DNA from: Epiperipatus broadwayi
Taxonomy: Eukaryota > Onychophora > Udeonychophora > Euonychophora > Peripatidae
DNA: 64,000 nt
Direction: 5' to 3'
NCBI GenBank assembly: GCA_028023455.1
Contig: JAQFVV010006621.1
Coordinates: forward strand, 559,452-623,451
Both the position numbers and the translations under genes were made by a program. Within the stretch, counting starts at the first letter, position 1, and every line of letters starts with the position of its first letter. The notes under the pieces are model-generated. The model did no database searches. It saw only the letters and a program-made list of their open reading frames with translations, and was not told the DNA's origin. Of the stretch, positions 35,401-50,100 are shown piece after piece.

Positions 35401-38400
35401 TAGTATTGTACACCAGCATGTTCATTTCGCGTTTTAAGCTTGGAAATACAGCTAGGATACAAATTTTTAAAAATTGATGAATTTGAATACTTTAACATTG
35501 CAGTTCAGTATTATTTAGCTAATTCTACCTAAATATGACAAAATCAGCGAAAAAATTCATTCAAAATATAGTATTGTACACCAGCATGTTCATTTCGCGT
35601 TTTAAGCTTGGAAATACAGCTAGGATACAAATTTTTAAAAATTGATGAATTTGAATACTTTAACATTGCAGTTCAGTATTATTTAGCTAATTCTACCTAA
35701 ATATGACAAAATCAGCTAAAAAATTCATTCAAAATATACTATTGTATACCAGCATGTCCATTTCACGTTTTAAGCTTGGAAATACAGCTAGGATACAAAT
35801 TTTTAAAAATTGATGAATTTGAATACTTTAACATTGCAGTTCAGTATTATTTAGCTAATTCTACCTAAATATGACAAAATCAGCGAAAAAATTCATTCAA
35901 AATATAGTATTGTACACCAGCATGTTCATTTCGCGTTTTAAGCTTGGAAATACAGCTAGGATACAAATTTTTAAAAATTGATGAATTTGAATACTTTAAC
36001 ATTGCAGTTCAGTATTATTTAGCTAATTCTACCTAAATATGACAAAATCAGCGAAAAAATTCATTCAAAATATAGTATTGTACACCAGCATGTTCATTTC
36101 GCGTTTTAAGCTTGGAAATACAGCTAGGATACAAATTTTTAAAAATTGATGAATTTGAATACTTTAACATTGCAGTTCAGTATTATTTAGCTAATTCTAC
36201 CTAAATATGACAAAATCAGCGAAAAAATTCATTCAAAATATAGTATTGTACACCAGCATGTTCCAATCGCGTTTTAAGCTTGGAAATACAGCTAGGATAC
36301 AAATTTTTAAAAATTGATGAATTTGAATACTTTAACATTGCAGTTCAGTATTATTTAGCTAATTCTACCTAAATATGACAAAATCAGCGAAAAAATTAAT
36401 TCCAAATATACTATTGTATACCAGCATGTTCATTTCGCGTTTTAAGCTTGGAAATACAGCTAGGATACAAATTTTTAAAAATTGATGAATTTGAATACTT
36501 TAACATTGCAGTTCAGTATTATTTAGCTAATTCTACCTAAATATGACAAAATCAGCGAAAAAAATTCATTCAAAATATAGTATTGTACACCAGCATGTTC
36601 ATTTCGCGTTTTAAGCTTGGAAATACAGCTAGGATACAAATTTTTAAAAATTGATGAATTTGAATACTTTAACATTGCAGTTCAGTATTATTTAGCTAAT
36701 TCTACCTAAATATGACAAAATCAGCGAAAAAATTCATTCAAAATATAGTATTGTACACCAGCATGTTCATTTCGCGTTTTAAGCTTGGAAATACAGCTAG
36801 GATACAAATTTTTAAAAATTGATGAATTTGAATACTTTAACATTGCAGTTCAGTATTATTTAGCTAATTCTACCTAAATATGACAAAATCAGCGAAAAAA
36901 TTCATTCCAAATATAGTATTGTACACCAGCATGTTCCATTTCGCGTTTTAAGCTTGGAAATACAGCTAGGATACAAATTTTTAAAAATTGATGAATTTGA
37001 ATACTTTAACATTGCAGTTCAGTATTATTTAGCTAATTCTACCTAAATATGACAAAATCAGCGAAAAAATTCATTCAAAATATAGTATTGTATACCAGCA
37101 TGTCCATTTCGCGTTTTAAGCTTGGAAATACAGCTAGGATACAAATTTTTAAAAATTGATGAATTTGAATACTTTAACATTGCAGTTCAGTATTATTTAG
37201 CTAATTCTACCTAAATATGACAAAATCAGCGAAAAAATTCATTCAAAATATAGTATTGTACACCAGCATGTTCCAATCGCGTTTTAAGCTTGGAAATACA
37301 GCTAGGATACAAATTTTTAAAAATTGATGAATTTGAATACTTTAACATTGCAGTTCAGTATTATTTAGCTAATTCTACCTAAATATGACAAAATCAGTGA
37401 AAAAATTTATTCAAAATATACTATTGTATACCAGCATGTCCATTTCGCGTTTTAAGCTTGGAAATACAGCTAGGATACAAATTTTTAAAAATTGATGAAT
37501 TTGAATACTTTAACATTGCAGTTCAGTATTATTTAGCTAATTCTACCTAAATATGACAAAATCAGCGAAAAAATTCATTCAAAATATAGTATTGTATACC
37601 AGCATGTTCATTTCGCGTTTTAAGCTTGGAAATACAGCTAGGATACAAATTTTTAAAAATTGATGAATTTGAATACTTTAACATTGCAGTTCAGTATTAT
37701 TTAGCTAATTCTACCTAAATATGACAAAATCAGCGAAAAAATTCATTCAAAATATAGTATTGTATACCAGCATGTCCATTTCGCGTTTTAAGCTTGGAAA
37801 TACAGCTAGGATACAAATTTTTAAAAATTGATGAATTTGAATACTTTAACATTGCAGTTCAGTATTATTTAGCTAATTCTACCTAAATATGACAAAATCA
37901 GCGAAAAAATTCATTCAAAATATAGTATTGTACACCAGCATGTTCATTTCGCGTTTTAAGCTTGGAAATACAGCTAGGATACAAATTTTTAAAAATTGAT
38001 GAATTTGAATACTTTAACATTGCAGTTCAGTATTATTTAGCTAATTCTACCTAAATATGACAAAATCAGCGAAAAAATTCATTCAAAATATAGTATTGTA
38101 CACCAGCATGTTCCAATCGCGTTTTAAGCTTGGAAATACAGCTAGGATACAAATTTTTAAAAATTGATAATTTGAATACTTTAACATTGCAGTTCAGTAT
38201 TATTTAGCTAATTCTACCTAAATATGACAAAATCAGTGAAAAAATTCATTCAAAATATACTATTGTATACCAGCATGTTCATTTCGCGTTTTAAGCTTGG
38301 AAATACAGCTAGGATACAAATTTTTAAAAATTGATGAATTTGAATACTTTAACATTGCAGTTCAGTATTATTTAGCTAATTCTACCTAAATATGACAAAA

Positions 38401-41400
38401 TCAGCGAAAAAATTCATTCAAAATATAGTATTGTACACCAGCATGTTCCAATCGCGTTTTAAGCTTGGAAATACAGCTAGGATACAAATTTTTAAAAATT
38501 GATGAATTTGAATACTTTAACATTGCAGTTCAGTATTATTTAGCTAATTCTACCTAAATATGACAAAATCAGCGAAAAAATTCATTCAAAATATAGTATT
38601 GTACACCAGCATGTTCATTTCGCGTTTTAAGCTTGGAAATACAGCTAGGATACAAATTTTTAAAAATTGATGAATTTGAATACTTTAACATTGCAGTTCA
38701 GTATTATTTAGCTAATTCTACCTAAATATGACAAAATCAGCGAAAAAATTCATTCAAAATATAGTATTGTACACCAGGTATGTTCATTTCGCGTTTTAAG
38801 CTTGGAAATACAGCTAGGATACAAATTTTTAAAAATTGATGAATTTGAATACTTTAACATTGCAGTTCAGTATTATTTAGCTAATTCTACCTAAATATGA
38901 CAAAATCAGCGAAAAAATTCATTCAAAATATAGTATTGTACACCAGCATGTTCATTTCGCGTTTTAAGCTTGGAAATACAGCTAGGATACAAATTTTTAA
39001 AAATTGATGAATTTGAATACTTTAACATTGCAGTTCAGTATTATTTAGCTAATTCTACCTAAATATGACAAAATCAGCGAAAAAATTCATTCAAAATATA
39101 GTATTGTATACCAGCATGTTCATTTCGCGTTTTAAGCTTGGAAATACAGCTAGGATACAAATTTTTAAAAATTGATGAATTTGAATACTTTAACATTGCA
39201 GTTCAGTATTATTTAGCTAATTCTACCTAAATATGACAAAATCAGCGAAAAAATTCATTCAAAATATAGTATTGTATACCAGCATGTCCATTTCGCGTTT
39301 TAAGCTTGGAAATACAGCTAGGATACAAATTTTTAAAAAATTGATGAATTTGAATACTTTAACATTGCAGTTCAGTATTATTTAGCTAATTCTACCTAAA
39401 TATGACAAAATCAGCGAAAAAATTTATTCCAAATATACTATTGTACACCAGCATGTCCATTTCGCGTTTTAAGCTTGGAAATACAGCTAGGATACAAATT
39501 TTTAAAAATTGATGAATTTGAATACTTTAACATTGCAGTTCAGTATTATTTAGCTAATTCTACCTAAATATGACAAAATCAGCGAAAAAATTCATTCAAA
39601 ATATAGTATTGTACACCAGCATGTTCATTTCGCGTTTTAAGCTTGGAAATACAGCTAGGATACAAATTTTTAAAAATTGATGAATTTGAATACTTTAACA
39701 TTGCAGTTCAGTATTATTTAGCTAATTCTACCTAAATATGACAAAATCAGCGAAAAAATTCATTCCAAATATACTATTGTATACCAGCATGTTCCATTTC
39801 GCGTTTTAAGCTTGGAAATACAGCTAGGATACAAATTTTTAAAAATTGATGAATTTGAATACTTTAACATTGCAGTTCAGTATTATTTAGCTAATTCTAC
39901 CTAAATATGACAAAATCAGCGAAAAAATTCATTCAAAATATAGTATTGTATACCAGCATGTCCATTTCGCGTTTTAAGCTTGGAAATACAGCTAGGATAC
40001 AAATTTTTAAAAATTGATGAATTTGAATACTTTAACATTGCAGTTCAGTATTATTTAGCTAATTCTACCTAAATATGACAAAATCAGCGAAAAAATTTAT
40101 TCCAAATATACTATTGTATACCAGCATGTCCATTTCGCGTTTTAAGCTTGGAAATACAGCTAGGATACAAATTTTTAAAAATTGATGAATTTGAATACTT
40201 TAACATTGCAGTTCAGTATTATTTAGCTAATTCTACCTAAATATGACAAAATCAGCGAAAAAATTCATTCAAAATATAGTATTGTATACCAGCATGTCAA
40301 TTTCGCATTTTAAGCTTGGAAATACAGCTAGGATACAAATTTTTAAAAATTGATGAATTTGAATACTTTAACATTGCAGTTCAGTATTATTTAGCTAATT
40401 CTACCTAAATATGACAAAATCAGCGAAAAAATTCATTCAAAATATAGTATTGTACACCAGCATGTTCATTTCCCGTTTTAAGCTTGGAAATACAGCTAGG
40501 ATACAAATTTTTAAAAATTGATGAATTTGAATACTTTAACATTGCAGTTCAGTATTATTTAGCTAATTCTACCTAAATATGACAAAATCAGTGAAAAAAT
40601 TCATTCAAAATATATTATTGTATACCAGCATGTTCATATCGCGTTTTAAGCTTGGAAATACAGCTAGGATACAAATTTTTAAAAATTGATGAATTTGAAT
40701 ACTTTAACATTGCAGTTCAGTATTATTTAGCTAATTCTACCTAAATATGACAAAATCAGTGAAAAAATTTATTCCAAATATACTATTGTATACCAGCATG
40801 TCCATTTCGCGTTTTAAGCTTGGAAATACAGCTAGGATACAAATTTTTAAAAATTGATGAATTTGAATACTTTAACATTGCAGTTCAGTATTATTTAGCT
40901 AATTCTACCTAAATATGACAAAATCAGCGAAAAAATTCATTCAAAATATAGTATTGTACACCAGGTATGTTCATTTCGCGTTTTAAGCTTGGAAATACAG
41001 CTAGGATACAAATTTTTAAAAATTGATGAATTTGAATACTTTAACATTGCAGTTCAGTATTATTTAGCTAATTCTACCTAAATATGACAAAATCAGCGAA
41101 AAAATTCATTCAAAATATAGTATTGTACACCAGCATGTTCATTTCGCGTTTTAAGCTTGGAAATACAGCTAGGATACAAATTTTTAAAAATTGATGAATT
41201 TGAATACTTTAACATTGCAGTTCAGTATTATTTAGCTAATTCTACCTAAATATGACAAAATCAGCGAAAAAATTCATTCCAAATATACTATTGTATACCA
41301 GCATGTCCTTTTCGCGTTTTAAGCTTGGAAATACAGCTAGGATACAAATTTTTAAAAATTGATGAATTTGAATACTTTAACATTGCAGTTCAGTATTATT

Positions 41401-42101
41401 TAGCTAATTCTACCTAAATATGACAAAATCAGCGAAAAAATTCATTCAAAATATAGTATTGTACACCAGCATGTTCATTTCGCGTTTTAAGCTTGGAAAT
41501 ACAGCTAGGATACAAATTTTTAAAAATTTATGAATTTGAATACTTTAACATTGCAGTTCAGTATTATTTAGCTAATTCTACCTAAATATGACAAAATCAG
41601 CGAAAAAATTCATTCAAAATATAGTATTGTATACCAGCATGTCCATTTCGCGTTTTAAGCTTGGAAATACAGCTAGGATACAAATTTTTAAAAATTGATG
41701 AATTTGAATACTTTAACATTGCAGTTCAGTATTATTTAGCTAATTCTACCTAAATATGACAAAATCAGCGAAAAAATTCATTCAAAATATAGTATTGTAC
41801 ACCAGCATGTTCATTTCGCGTTTTAAGCTTGGAAATACAGCTAGGATACAAATTTTTAAAAATTGATGAATTTGAATACTTTAACATTGCAGTTCAGTAT
41901 TATTTAGCTAATTCTACCTAAATATGACAAAATCAGCGAAAAAATTCATTCAAAATATAGTATTGTACACCAGCATGTTCATTTCGCTTTTTAAGCTTGG
42001 AAATACAGCTAGGATACAAATTTTTAAAAATTGATGAATTTGAATACTTTAACATTGCAGTTCAGTATTATTTAGCTAATTCTACCTAAATATGACAAAA
42101 T

Positions 42102-44170
42102 CAGTGAAAAAATTTATTCCAAATATACTATTGTATACCAGCATGTCCATTTCACGTTTCAAGCTTGGAAATACGGCTAGGATACAAATTTTTAAAAATT
42201 GATGAATTTGTATACTTTAACATTGCAGTTCAGTATTATTTAGCTAATTCTACCTAAATATGACAAAATCAGCCAAAAAATTCATTCAAAATATAGTATT
42301 GTACACCAGGTATGTTCATTTCGCGTTTTAAGCTTGGAAATACAGCTAGGATACAAATTTTTAAAAATTGATGAATTTGAATACTTTAACATTGCAGTTC
42401 AGTATTATTTAGCTAATTCTACCTAAATATGACAAAATCAGCGAAAAAATTCATTCAAAATATAGTATTGTACACCAGCATGTTCCAATCGCGTTTTAAG
42501 CTTGGAAATACAGCTAGGATACAAATTTTTAAAAATTGATGAATTTGAATACTTTAACATTGCAGTTCAGTATTATTTAGCTAATTCTACCTAAATATGA
42601 CAAAATCAGCGAAAAAATTCATTCAAAATATAGTATTGTACACCAGCATGTTCATTTCGCGTTTTAAGCTTGGAAATACAGCTAGGATACAAATTTTTAA
42701 AAATTTATGAATTTGAATACTTAAACATTGCAGTTCAGTATTATTTAGCTAATTCTACCTAAATATGACAAAATCAGCGAAAAAATTCATTCAAAATATA
42801 GTATTGTACACCAGCATGTCCATTTCGCGTTTTAAGCTTGGAAATACAGCTAGGATACAAATTTTTAAAAATTGATGAATTTGAATACTTTAACATTGCA
42901 GTTCAGTATTATTTAGCTAATTCTACCTAAATATGACAAAATCAGCGAAAAAATTCATTCAAAATATAGTATTGTACACCAGCATGTTCATTTTGCGTTT
43001 TAAGCTTGGAAATACAGCTAGGATACAAATTTTTAAAAATTGATGAATTTGAATACTTTAACATTGCAGTTCAGTATTATTTAGCTAATTCTACCTAAAT
43101 ATGACAAAATCAGCGAAAAAATTCATTCAAAATATAGTATTGTACACCAGCATGTTCCAATCGCGTTTTAAGCTTGGAAATACAGCTAGGATACAAATTT
43201 TTAAAAATTGATGAATTTGAATACTTTAACATTGCAGTTCAGTATTATTTAGCTAATTCTACCTAAATATGACAAAATCAGTGAAAAAATTTATTCCAAA
43301 TATACTATTGTATACCAGCATGTCCATTTCACGTTTCAAGCTTGGAAATACAGCTAGGATACAAATTTTTAAAAATTGATGAATTTGTATACTTTAACAT
43401 TGCAGTTCAGTATTATTTAGCTAATTCTACCTAAATATGACAAAATCAGCCAAAAAATTCATTCAAAATATAGTATTGTACACCAGGTATGTTCATTTCG
43501 CGTTTTAAGCTTGGAAATACAGCTAGGATACAAATTTTTAAAAATTGATGAATTTGAATACTTTAACATTGCAGTTCAGTATTATTTAGCTAATTCTACC
43601 TAAATATGACAAAATCAGCGAAAAAATTCATTCAAAATATAGTATTGTATACCAGCATGTCCATTTCGCGTTTTAAGCTTGGAAATACAGCTAGGATACA
43701 AATTTTTAAAAATTGATGAATTTGAATACTTTAACATTGCAGTTCAGTATTATTTAGCTAATTCTACCTAAATATGACAAAATCAGCGAAAAAATTCATT
43801 CCAAATATACTATTGTACACCAGCATGTTCCAATCGCGTTTTAAGCTTGGAAATACAGCTAGGATACAAATTTTTAAAAATTGATGAATTTGAATACTTT
43901 AACATTGCAGTTCAGTATTATTTAGCTAATTCTACCTAAATATGACAAAATCAGTGAAAAAATTTATTCCAAATATACTATTGTATACCAGCATGTCCAT
44001 TTCACGTTTCAAGCTTGGAAATACGGCTAGGTAACAAATTTTTAAAAATTGATGAATTTGAATACTTTAACATTGCAGTTCAGTATTATTTAGCTAATTC
44101 TACCTAAATATGACAAAATCAGCGAAAAAATTCATTCAAAATATAGTATTGTACACCAGGTATGTTCATT
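42102..44170 (+). repeat. Multi-unit duplications inside the satellite
   Basis: A diverged 'cagtg...tttattcc...cacgtttcaag' unit followed by a 'ccaggtatg' unit occurs at 42102, 43279 and 43952. The first two pairs share private changes (gaatttgtatac and cagccaaaa) and are 1177 bp apart, which is seven units plus the one extra base of the ccaggtatg variant; the third lies four units further on. This is direct evidence of block duplication by unequal exchange. Confidence 0.85.
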
Positions 44171-47100
44171 TCGCGTTTTAAGCTTGGAAATACAGCTAGA
44201 ATACAAATTTTTAAAAATTGATGAATTTGAATACTTTAACATTGCAGTTCAGTATTATTTAGCTAATTCTACCTAAATATGACAAAATCAGCGAAAAAAT
44301 TCATTCAAAATATAGTATTGTACACCAGCATGTTCATTTCGCGTTTTAAGCTTGGAAATACAGCTAGAATACAAATTTTTAAAAATTGATGAATTTGAAT
44401 ACTTTAACATTGCAGTTCAGTATTATTTAGCTAATTCTACCTAAATATGACAAAATCAGCGAAAAAATTCATTCAAAATATAGTATTGTACACCAGCATG
44501 TTCATTTCGCGTTTTAAGCTTGGAAATACAGCTAGGATACAAATTTTTAAAAATTGATGAATTTGAATACTTTAACATTGCAGTTCAGTATTATTTAGCT
44601 AATTCTACCTAAATATGACAAAATCAGTGAAAAAATTCATTCAAAATATAGTATTGTATACCAGCATGTCCATTTCGCATTTTAAGCTTGGAAATACAGC
44701 TAGGATACAAATTTTTAAAAATTGATGAATTTGAATACTTTAACATTGCAGTTCAGTATTATTTAGCTAATTCTACCTAAATATGACAAAATCAGCGAAA
44801 AAATTCATTCAAAATATAGTATTGTACACGAGCTTGTTCCAAGCGCGTTTTAAGCTTGGAAATACAGCTAGGATACAAATTTTTAAAAATTGATGAATTT
44901 GAATACTTTAACATTGCAGTTCAGTATTATTTAGCTAATTCTACCTAAATATGACAAAATCAGCGAAAAAATTCATTCAAAATATAGTATTGTATACCAG
45001 CATGTCCATTTCGCGTTTTAAGCTTGGAAATACAGCTAGGATACAAATTTTTAAAAATTGATGAATTTGAATACTTTAACATTGCAGTTCAGTATTATTT
45101 AGCTAATTCTACCTAAATATGACAAAATCAGCGAAAAAATTCATTCAAAATATAGTATTGTACACCAGCATGTTCATTTCGCGTTTTAAGCTTGGAAATA
45201 CAGCTAGGATACAAATTTTTAAAAATTGATGAATTTGAATACTTTAACATTGCAGTTCAGTATTATTTAGCTAATTCTACCTAAATATGACAAAATCAGC
45301 GAAAAAATTCATTCAAAATATACTATTGTATACCAGCATGTTCATTTCGCGTTTTAAGCTTGGAAATACAGCTAGGATACAAATTTTTAAAAATTGATGA
45401 ATTTGAATTCTTTAACATTGCAGTTCAGTATTATTTAGCTAATTCTACCTAAATATGACAAAATCAGCGAAAAAATTCATTCAAAATATAGCATTGTACA
45501 CCAGCATGTCCATTTCGCGTTTTAAGCTTGGAAATACAGCTAGGATACAAATTTTTAAAAATTGATGAATTTGAATACTTTAACATTGCAGTTCAGTATT
45601 ATTTAGCTAATTCTACCTAAATATGACAAAATCAGCGAAAAAATTCATTCCAAATATACTATTGTACACCAGCATGTTCATTTCGCGTTTTAAGCTTGGA
45701 AATACAGCTAGGATACAAATTTTTAAAAATTGATGAATTTGAATACTTTAACATTGCAGTTCAGTATTATTTAGCTAATTCTACCTAAATATGACAAAAT
45801 CAGCGAAAAAATTCATTCAAAATATAGTATTGTACACCAGCATGTTCATTTCGCGTTTTAAGCTTGGAAATACAGCTAGGATACAAATTTTTAAAAATTG
45901 ATGAATTTGAATACTTTAACATTGCAGTTCAGTATTATTTAGCTAATTCTACCTAAATATGACAAAATCAGCGAAAAAATTCATTCAAAATATAGTATTG
46001 TACACCAGCATGTTCATTTCGCGTTTTAAGCTTGGAAATACAGCTAGGATACAAATTTTTAAAAATTGATGAATTTGAATACTTTAACATTGCAGTTCAG
46101 TATTATTTAGCTAATTCTACCTAAATATGACAAAATCAGCGAAAAAATTCATTCAAAATATACTATTGTATACCAGCATGTCATTTCACGTTTTAAGCTT
46201 GGAAATACAGCTAGGATACAAATTTTTAAAAATTGATGAATTTGAATACTTTAACATTGCAGTTCATATTATTTAGCTAATTCTCCCTAAATATGACAAA
46301 ATCAGCGAAAAAATTCATTCAAAATATAGTATTGTATACCAGCATGTTCATTTCGCGTTTTAAGCTTGGAAATACAGCTAGGATACAAATTTTTAAAAAT
46401 TGATGAATTTGAATACTTTAACATTGCAGTTCAGTATTATTTAGCTAATTCTACCTAAATATGACAAAATCAGTGAAAAAATTTATTCCAAATATACTAT
46501 TGTATACCAGCATGTCCATTTCACGTTTCAAGCTTGGAAATACGGCTAGGATACAAATTTTTAAAAATTGATGAATTTGAATACTTTAACATTGCAGTTC
46601 AGTATTATTTAGCTAATTCTACCTAAATATGACAAAATCAGCGAAAAAATTCATTCAAAATATAGTATTGTACACCAGCATGTTCATTTCGCGTTTTAAG
46701 CTTGGAAATACAGCTAGGATACAAATTTTTAAAAATTGATGAATTTGAATACTTTAACATTGCAGTTCAGTATTATTTAGCTAATTCTACCTAAATATGA
46801 CAAAATCAGCGAAAAAATTCATTCAAAATATAGTATTGTATACCAGCATGTTCATTTCGCGTTTTAAGCTTGGAAATACAGCTAGGATACAAATTTTTAA
46901 AAATTGATGAATTTGAATACTTTAACATTGCAGTTCAGTATTATTTAGCTAATTCTACCTAAATATGACAAAATCAGCGAAAAAATTCATTCAAAATATA
47001 GTATTGTACACCAGCATGTTCATTTCGCGTTTTAAGCTTGGAAATACAGCTAGGATACAAATTTTTAAAAATTGATGAATTTGAATACTTTAACATTGCA

Positions 47101-50100
47101 GTTCAGTATTATTTAGCTAATTCTACCTAAATATGACAAAATCAACGAAAAAATTGATTCAAAATATAATATTTTACACCAGCATGTTCATTTCATGTTT
47201 TAAGCTTGGAAATACACCTAGGATACAAATTTTTAAAAATTGATGAATTTGAATACTTTAACATTGCAGTTCAGTATTATTTAGCTAATTCTACCTAAAT
47301 ATGACAAAATCAGCGAAAAAAATTCATTCAAAATATAGTATTGTACACCAGGTATGTTCATTTCGCGTTTTAAGCTTGGAAATACAGCTAGGATACAAAT
47401 TTTTAAAAATTGATGAATTTGAATACTTTAACATTGCAGTTCAGTATTATTTAGCTAATTCTACCTAAATATGACAAAATCAGCGAAAAAATTCATTCAA
47501 AATATAGTATTGTACACCAGCATGTTCATTTCGCGTTTTAAGCTTGGAAATACAGCTAGGATACAAATTTTTAAAAATTGATGAATTTGAATACTTTAAC
47601 ATTGCAGTTCAGTATTATTTAGCTAATTCTACCTAAATATGACAAAATCAGCGAAAAAATTCATTCAAAATATAGTATTGTACACCAGCATGTTCATTTC
47701 GCGTTTTAAGCTTGGAAATACAGCTAGGATACAAATTTTTAAAAATTGATGAATTTGAATACTTTAACATTGCAGTTCAGTATTATTTAGCTAATTCTAC
47801 CTAAATATGACAAAATCAGCGAAAAAATTCATTCAAAATATAGTATTGTATACCAGCATGTCCATTTCGCGTTTTAAGCTTGGAAATACAGCTAGGATAC
47901 AAATTTTTAAAAATTGATGAATTTGAATACTTTAACATTGCAGTTCAGTATTATTTAGCTAATTCTACCTAAATATGACAAAATCAGCAAAAAAATTCAT
48001 TCCAAATATACTACTGTACACCAGCATGTTCCTTTCGCGTTTTAAGCTTGGAAATACAGCTAGGATACAAATTTTTAAAAATTGATGAATTTGAATACTT
48101 TAACATTGCAGTTCAGTATTATTTAGCTAATTCTACCTAAATATGACAAAATCAGCGAAAAAATTCATTCAAAATATACTATTGTATACCAGCATGTTCA
48201 TTTCGCGTTTTAAGCTTGGAAATACAGCTAGGATACAAATTTTTAAAAATTGATGAATTTGAATACTTTAACATTGCAGTTCAGTATTATTTAGCTAATT
48301 CTACCTAAATATGACAAAATCAGCGAAAAAATTCATTCAAAATATAGTATTGTACACCAGCATGTTCATTTCGCGTTTTAAGCTTGGAAATACAGCTAGG
48401 ATACAAATTTTTAAAAATTGATGAATTTGAATACTTTAACATTGCAGTTCAGTATTACTTAGCTAATTCTACCTAAATATGACAAAATCAGCGAAAAAAT
48501 TCATTCAAAATATACTATTGTATACCAGCATGTCCATTTCGCGTTTTAAGCTTGGAAATACAGCTAGGATACAAATTTTTAAAAATTGATGAATTTGAAT
48601 ACTTTAACATTGCAGTTCAGTATTATTTAGCTAATTCTACCTAAATATGACAAAATCAGCGAAAAAATTCATTCAAAATATAGCATTGTACACCAGCATG
48701 TCCATTTCGCGTTTTAAGCTTGGAAATACAGCTAGGATACAAATTTTTAAAAATTGATGAATTTGAATACTTTAACATTGCAGTTCAGTATTATTTAGCT
48801 AATTCTACCTAAATATGACAAAATCAGCGAAAAAATTCATTCAAAATATAGTATTGTACACCAGCATGTTCATTTCGCTTTTTAAGCTTGGAAATACAGC
48901 TAGGATACAAATTTTTAAAAATTGATGAATTTGAATACTTTAACATTGCAGTTCAGTATTATTTAGCTAATTCTACCTAAATATGACAAAATCAGCGAAA
49001 AAATTCATTCAAAATATAGTATTGTACACCAGCATGTTCATTTCGCGTTTTAAGCTTGGAAATACAGCTAGGATACAAATTTTTAAAAATTGATGAATTT
49101 GAATACTTTAACATTGCAGTTCAGTATTATTTAGCTAATTCTACCTAAATATGACAAAATCAGCGAAAAAATTCATTCAAAATATACTATTGTACACCAG
49201 CATGTTCATTTCGCGTTTTAAGCTTGGAAATACAGCTAGGATACAAATTTTTAAAAATTGATGAATTTGAATACTTTAACATTGCAGTTCAGTATTATTT
49301 AGCTAATTCTACCTAAATATGACAAAATCAGCTAAAAAATTCATTCAAAATATACTATTGTACACCAGCATGTTCATTTCGCGTTTTAAGCTTGGAAATA
49401 CAGCTAGGATACAAATTTTTAAAAATTGATGAATTTGAATACTTTAACATTGCAGTTCAGTATTATTTAGCTAATTCTACCTAAATATGACAAAATCAGC
49501 GAAAAAATTCATTCAAAATATAGTATTGTACACCAGCATGTTCATTTCGCGTTTTAAGCTTGGAAATACAGCTAGGATACAAATTTTTAAAAATTGATGA
49601 ATTTGAATACTTTAACATTGCAGTTCAGTATTATTTAGCTAATTCTACCTAAATATGACAAAATCAGCGAAAAAATTCATTCAAAATATAGTATTGTACA
49701 CCAGCATGTTCCAATCGCTTTTTAAGCTTGGAAATACAGCTAGGATACAAATTTTTAAAAATTGATGAATTTGAATACTTTAACATTGCAGTTCAGTATT
49801 ATTTAGCTAATTCTACCTAAATATGACAAAATCAGCTAAAAAATTCATTCCAAATATACTATTGTATACCAGCATGTCCATTTCGCGTTTTAAGCTTGGA
49901 AATACAGCTAGGATACAAATTTTTAAAAATTGATGAATTTGAATACTTTAACATTGCAGTTCAGTATTATTTAGCTAATTCTACCTAAATATGACAAAAT
50001 CAGCGAAAAAATTCATTCAAAATATAGTATTGTACACCAGCATGTTCATTTCGCGTTTTAAGCTTGGAAATACAGCTAGGATACAAATTTTTAAAAATTG

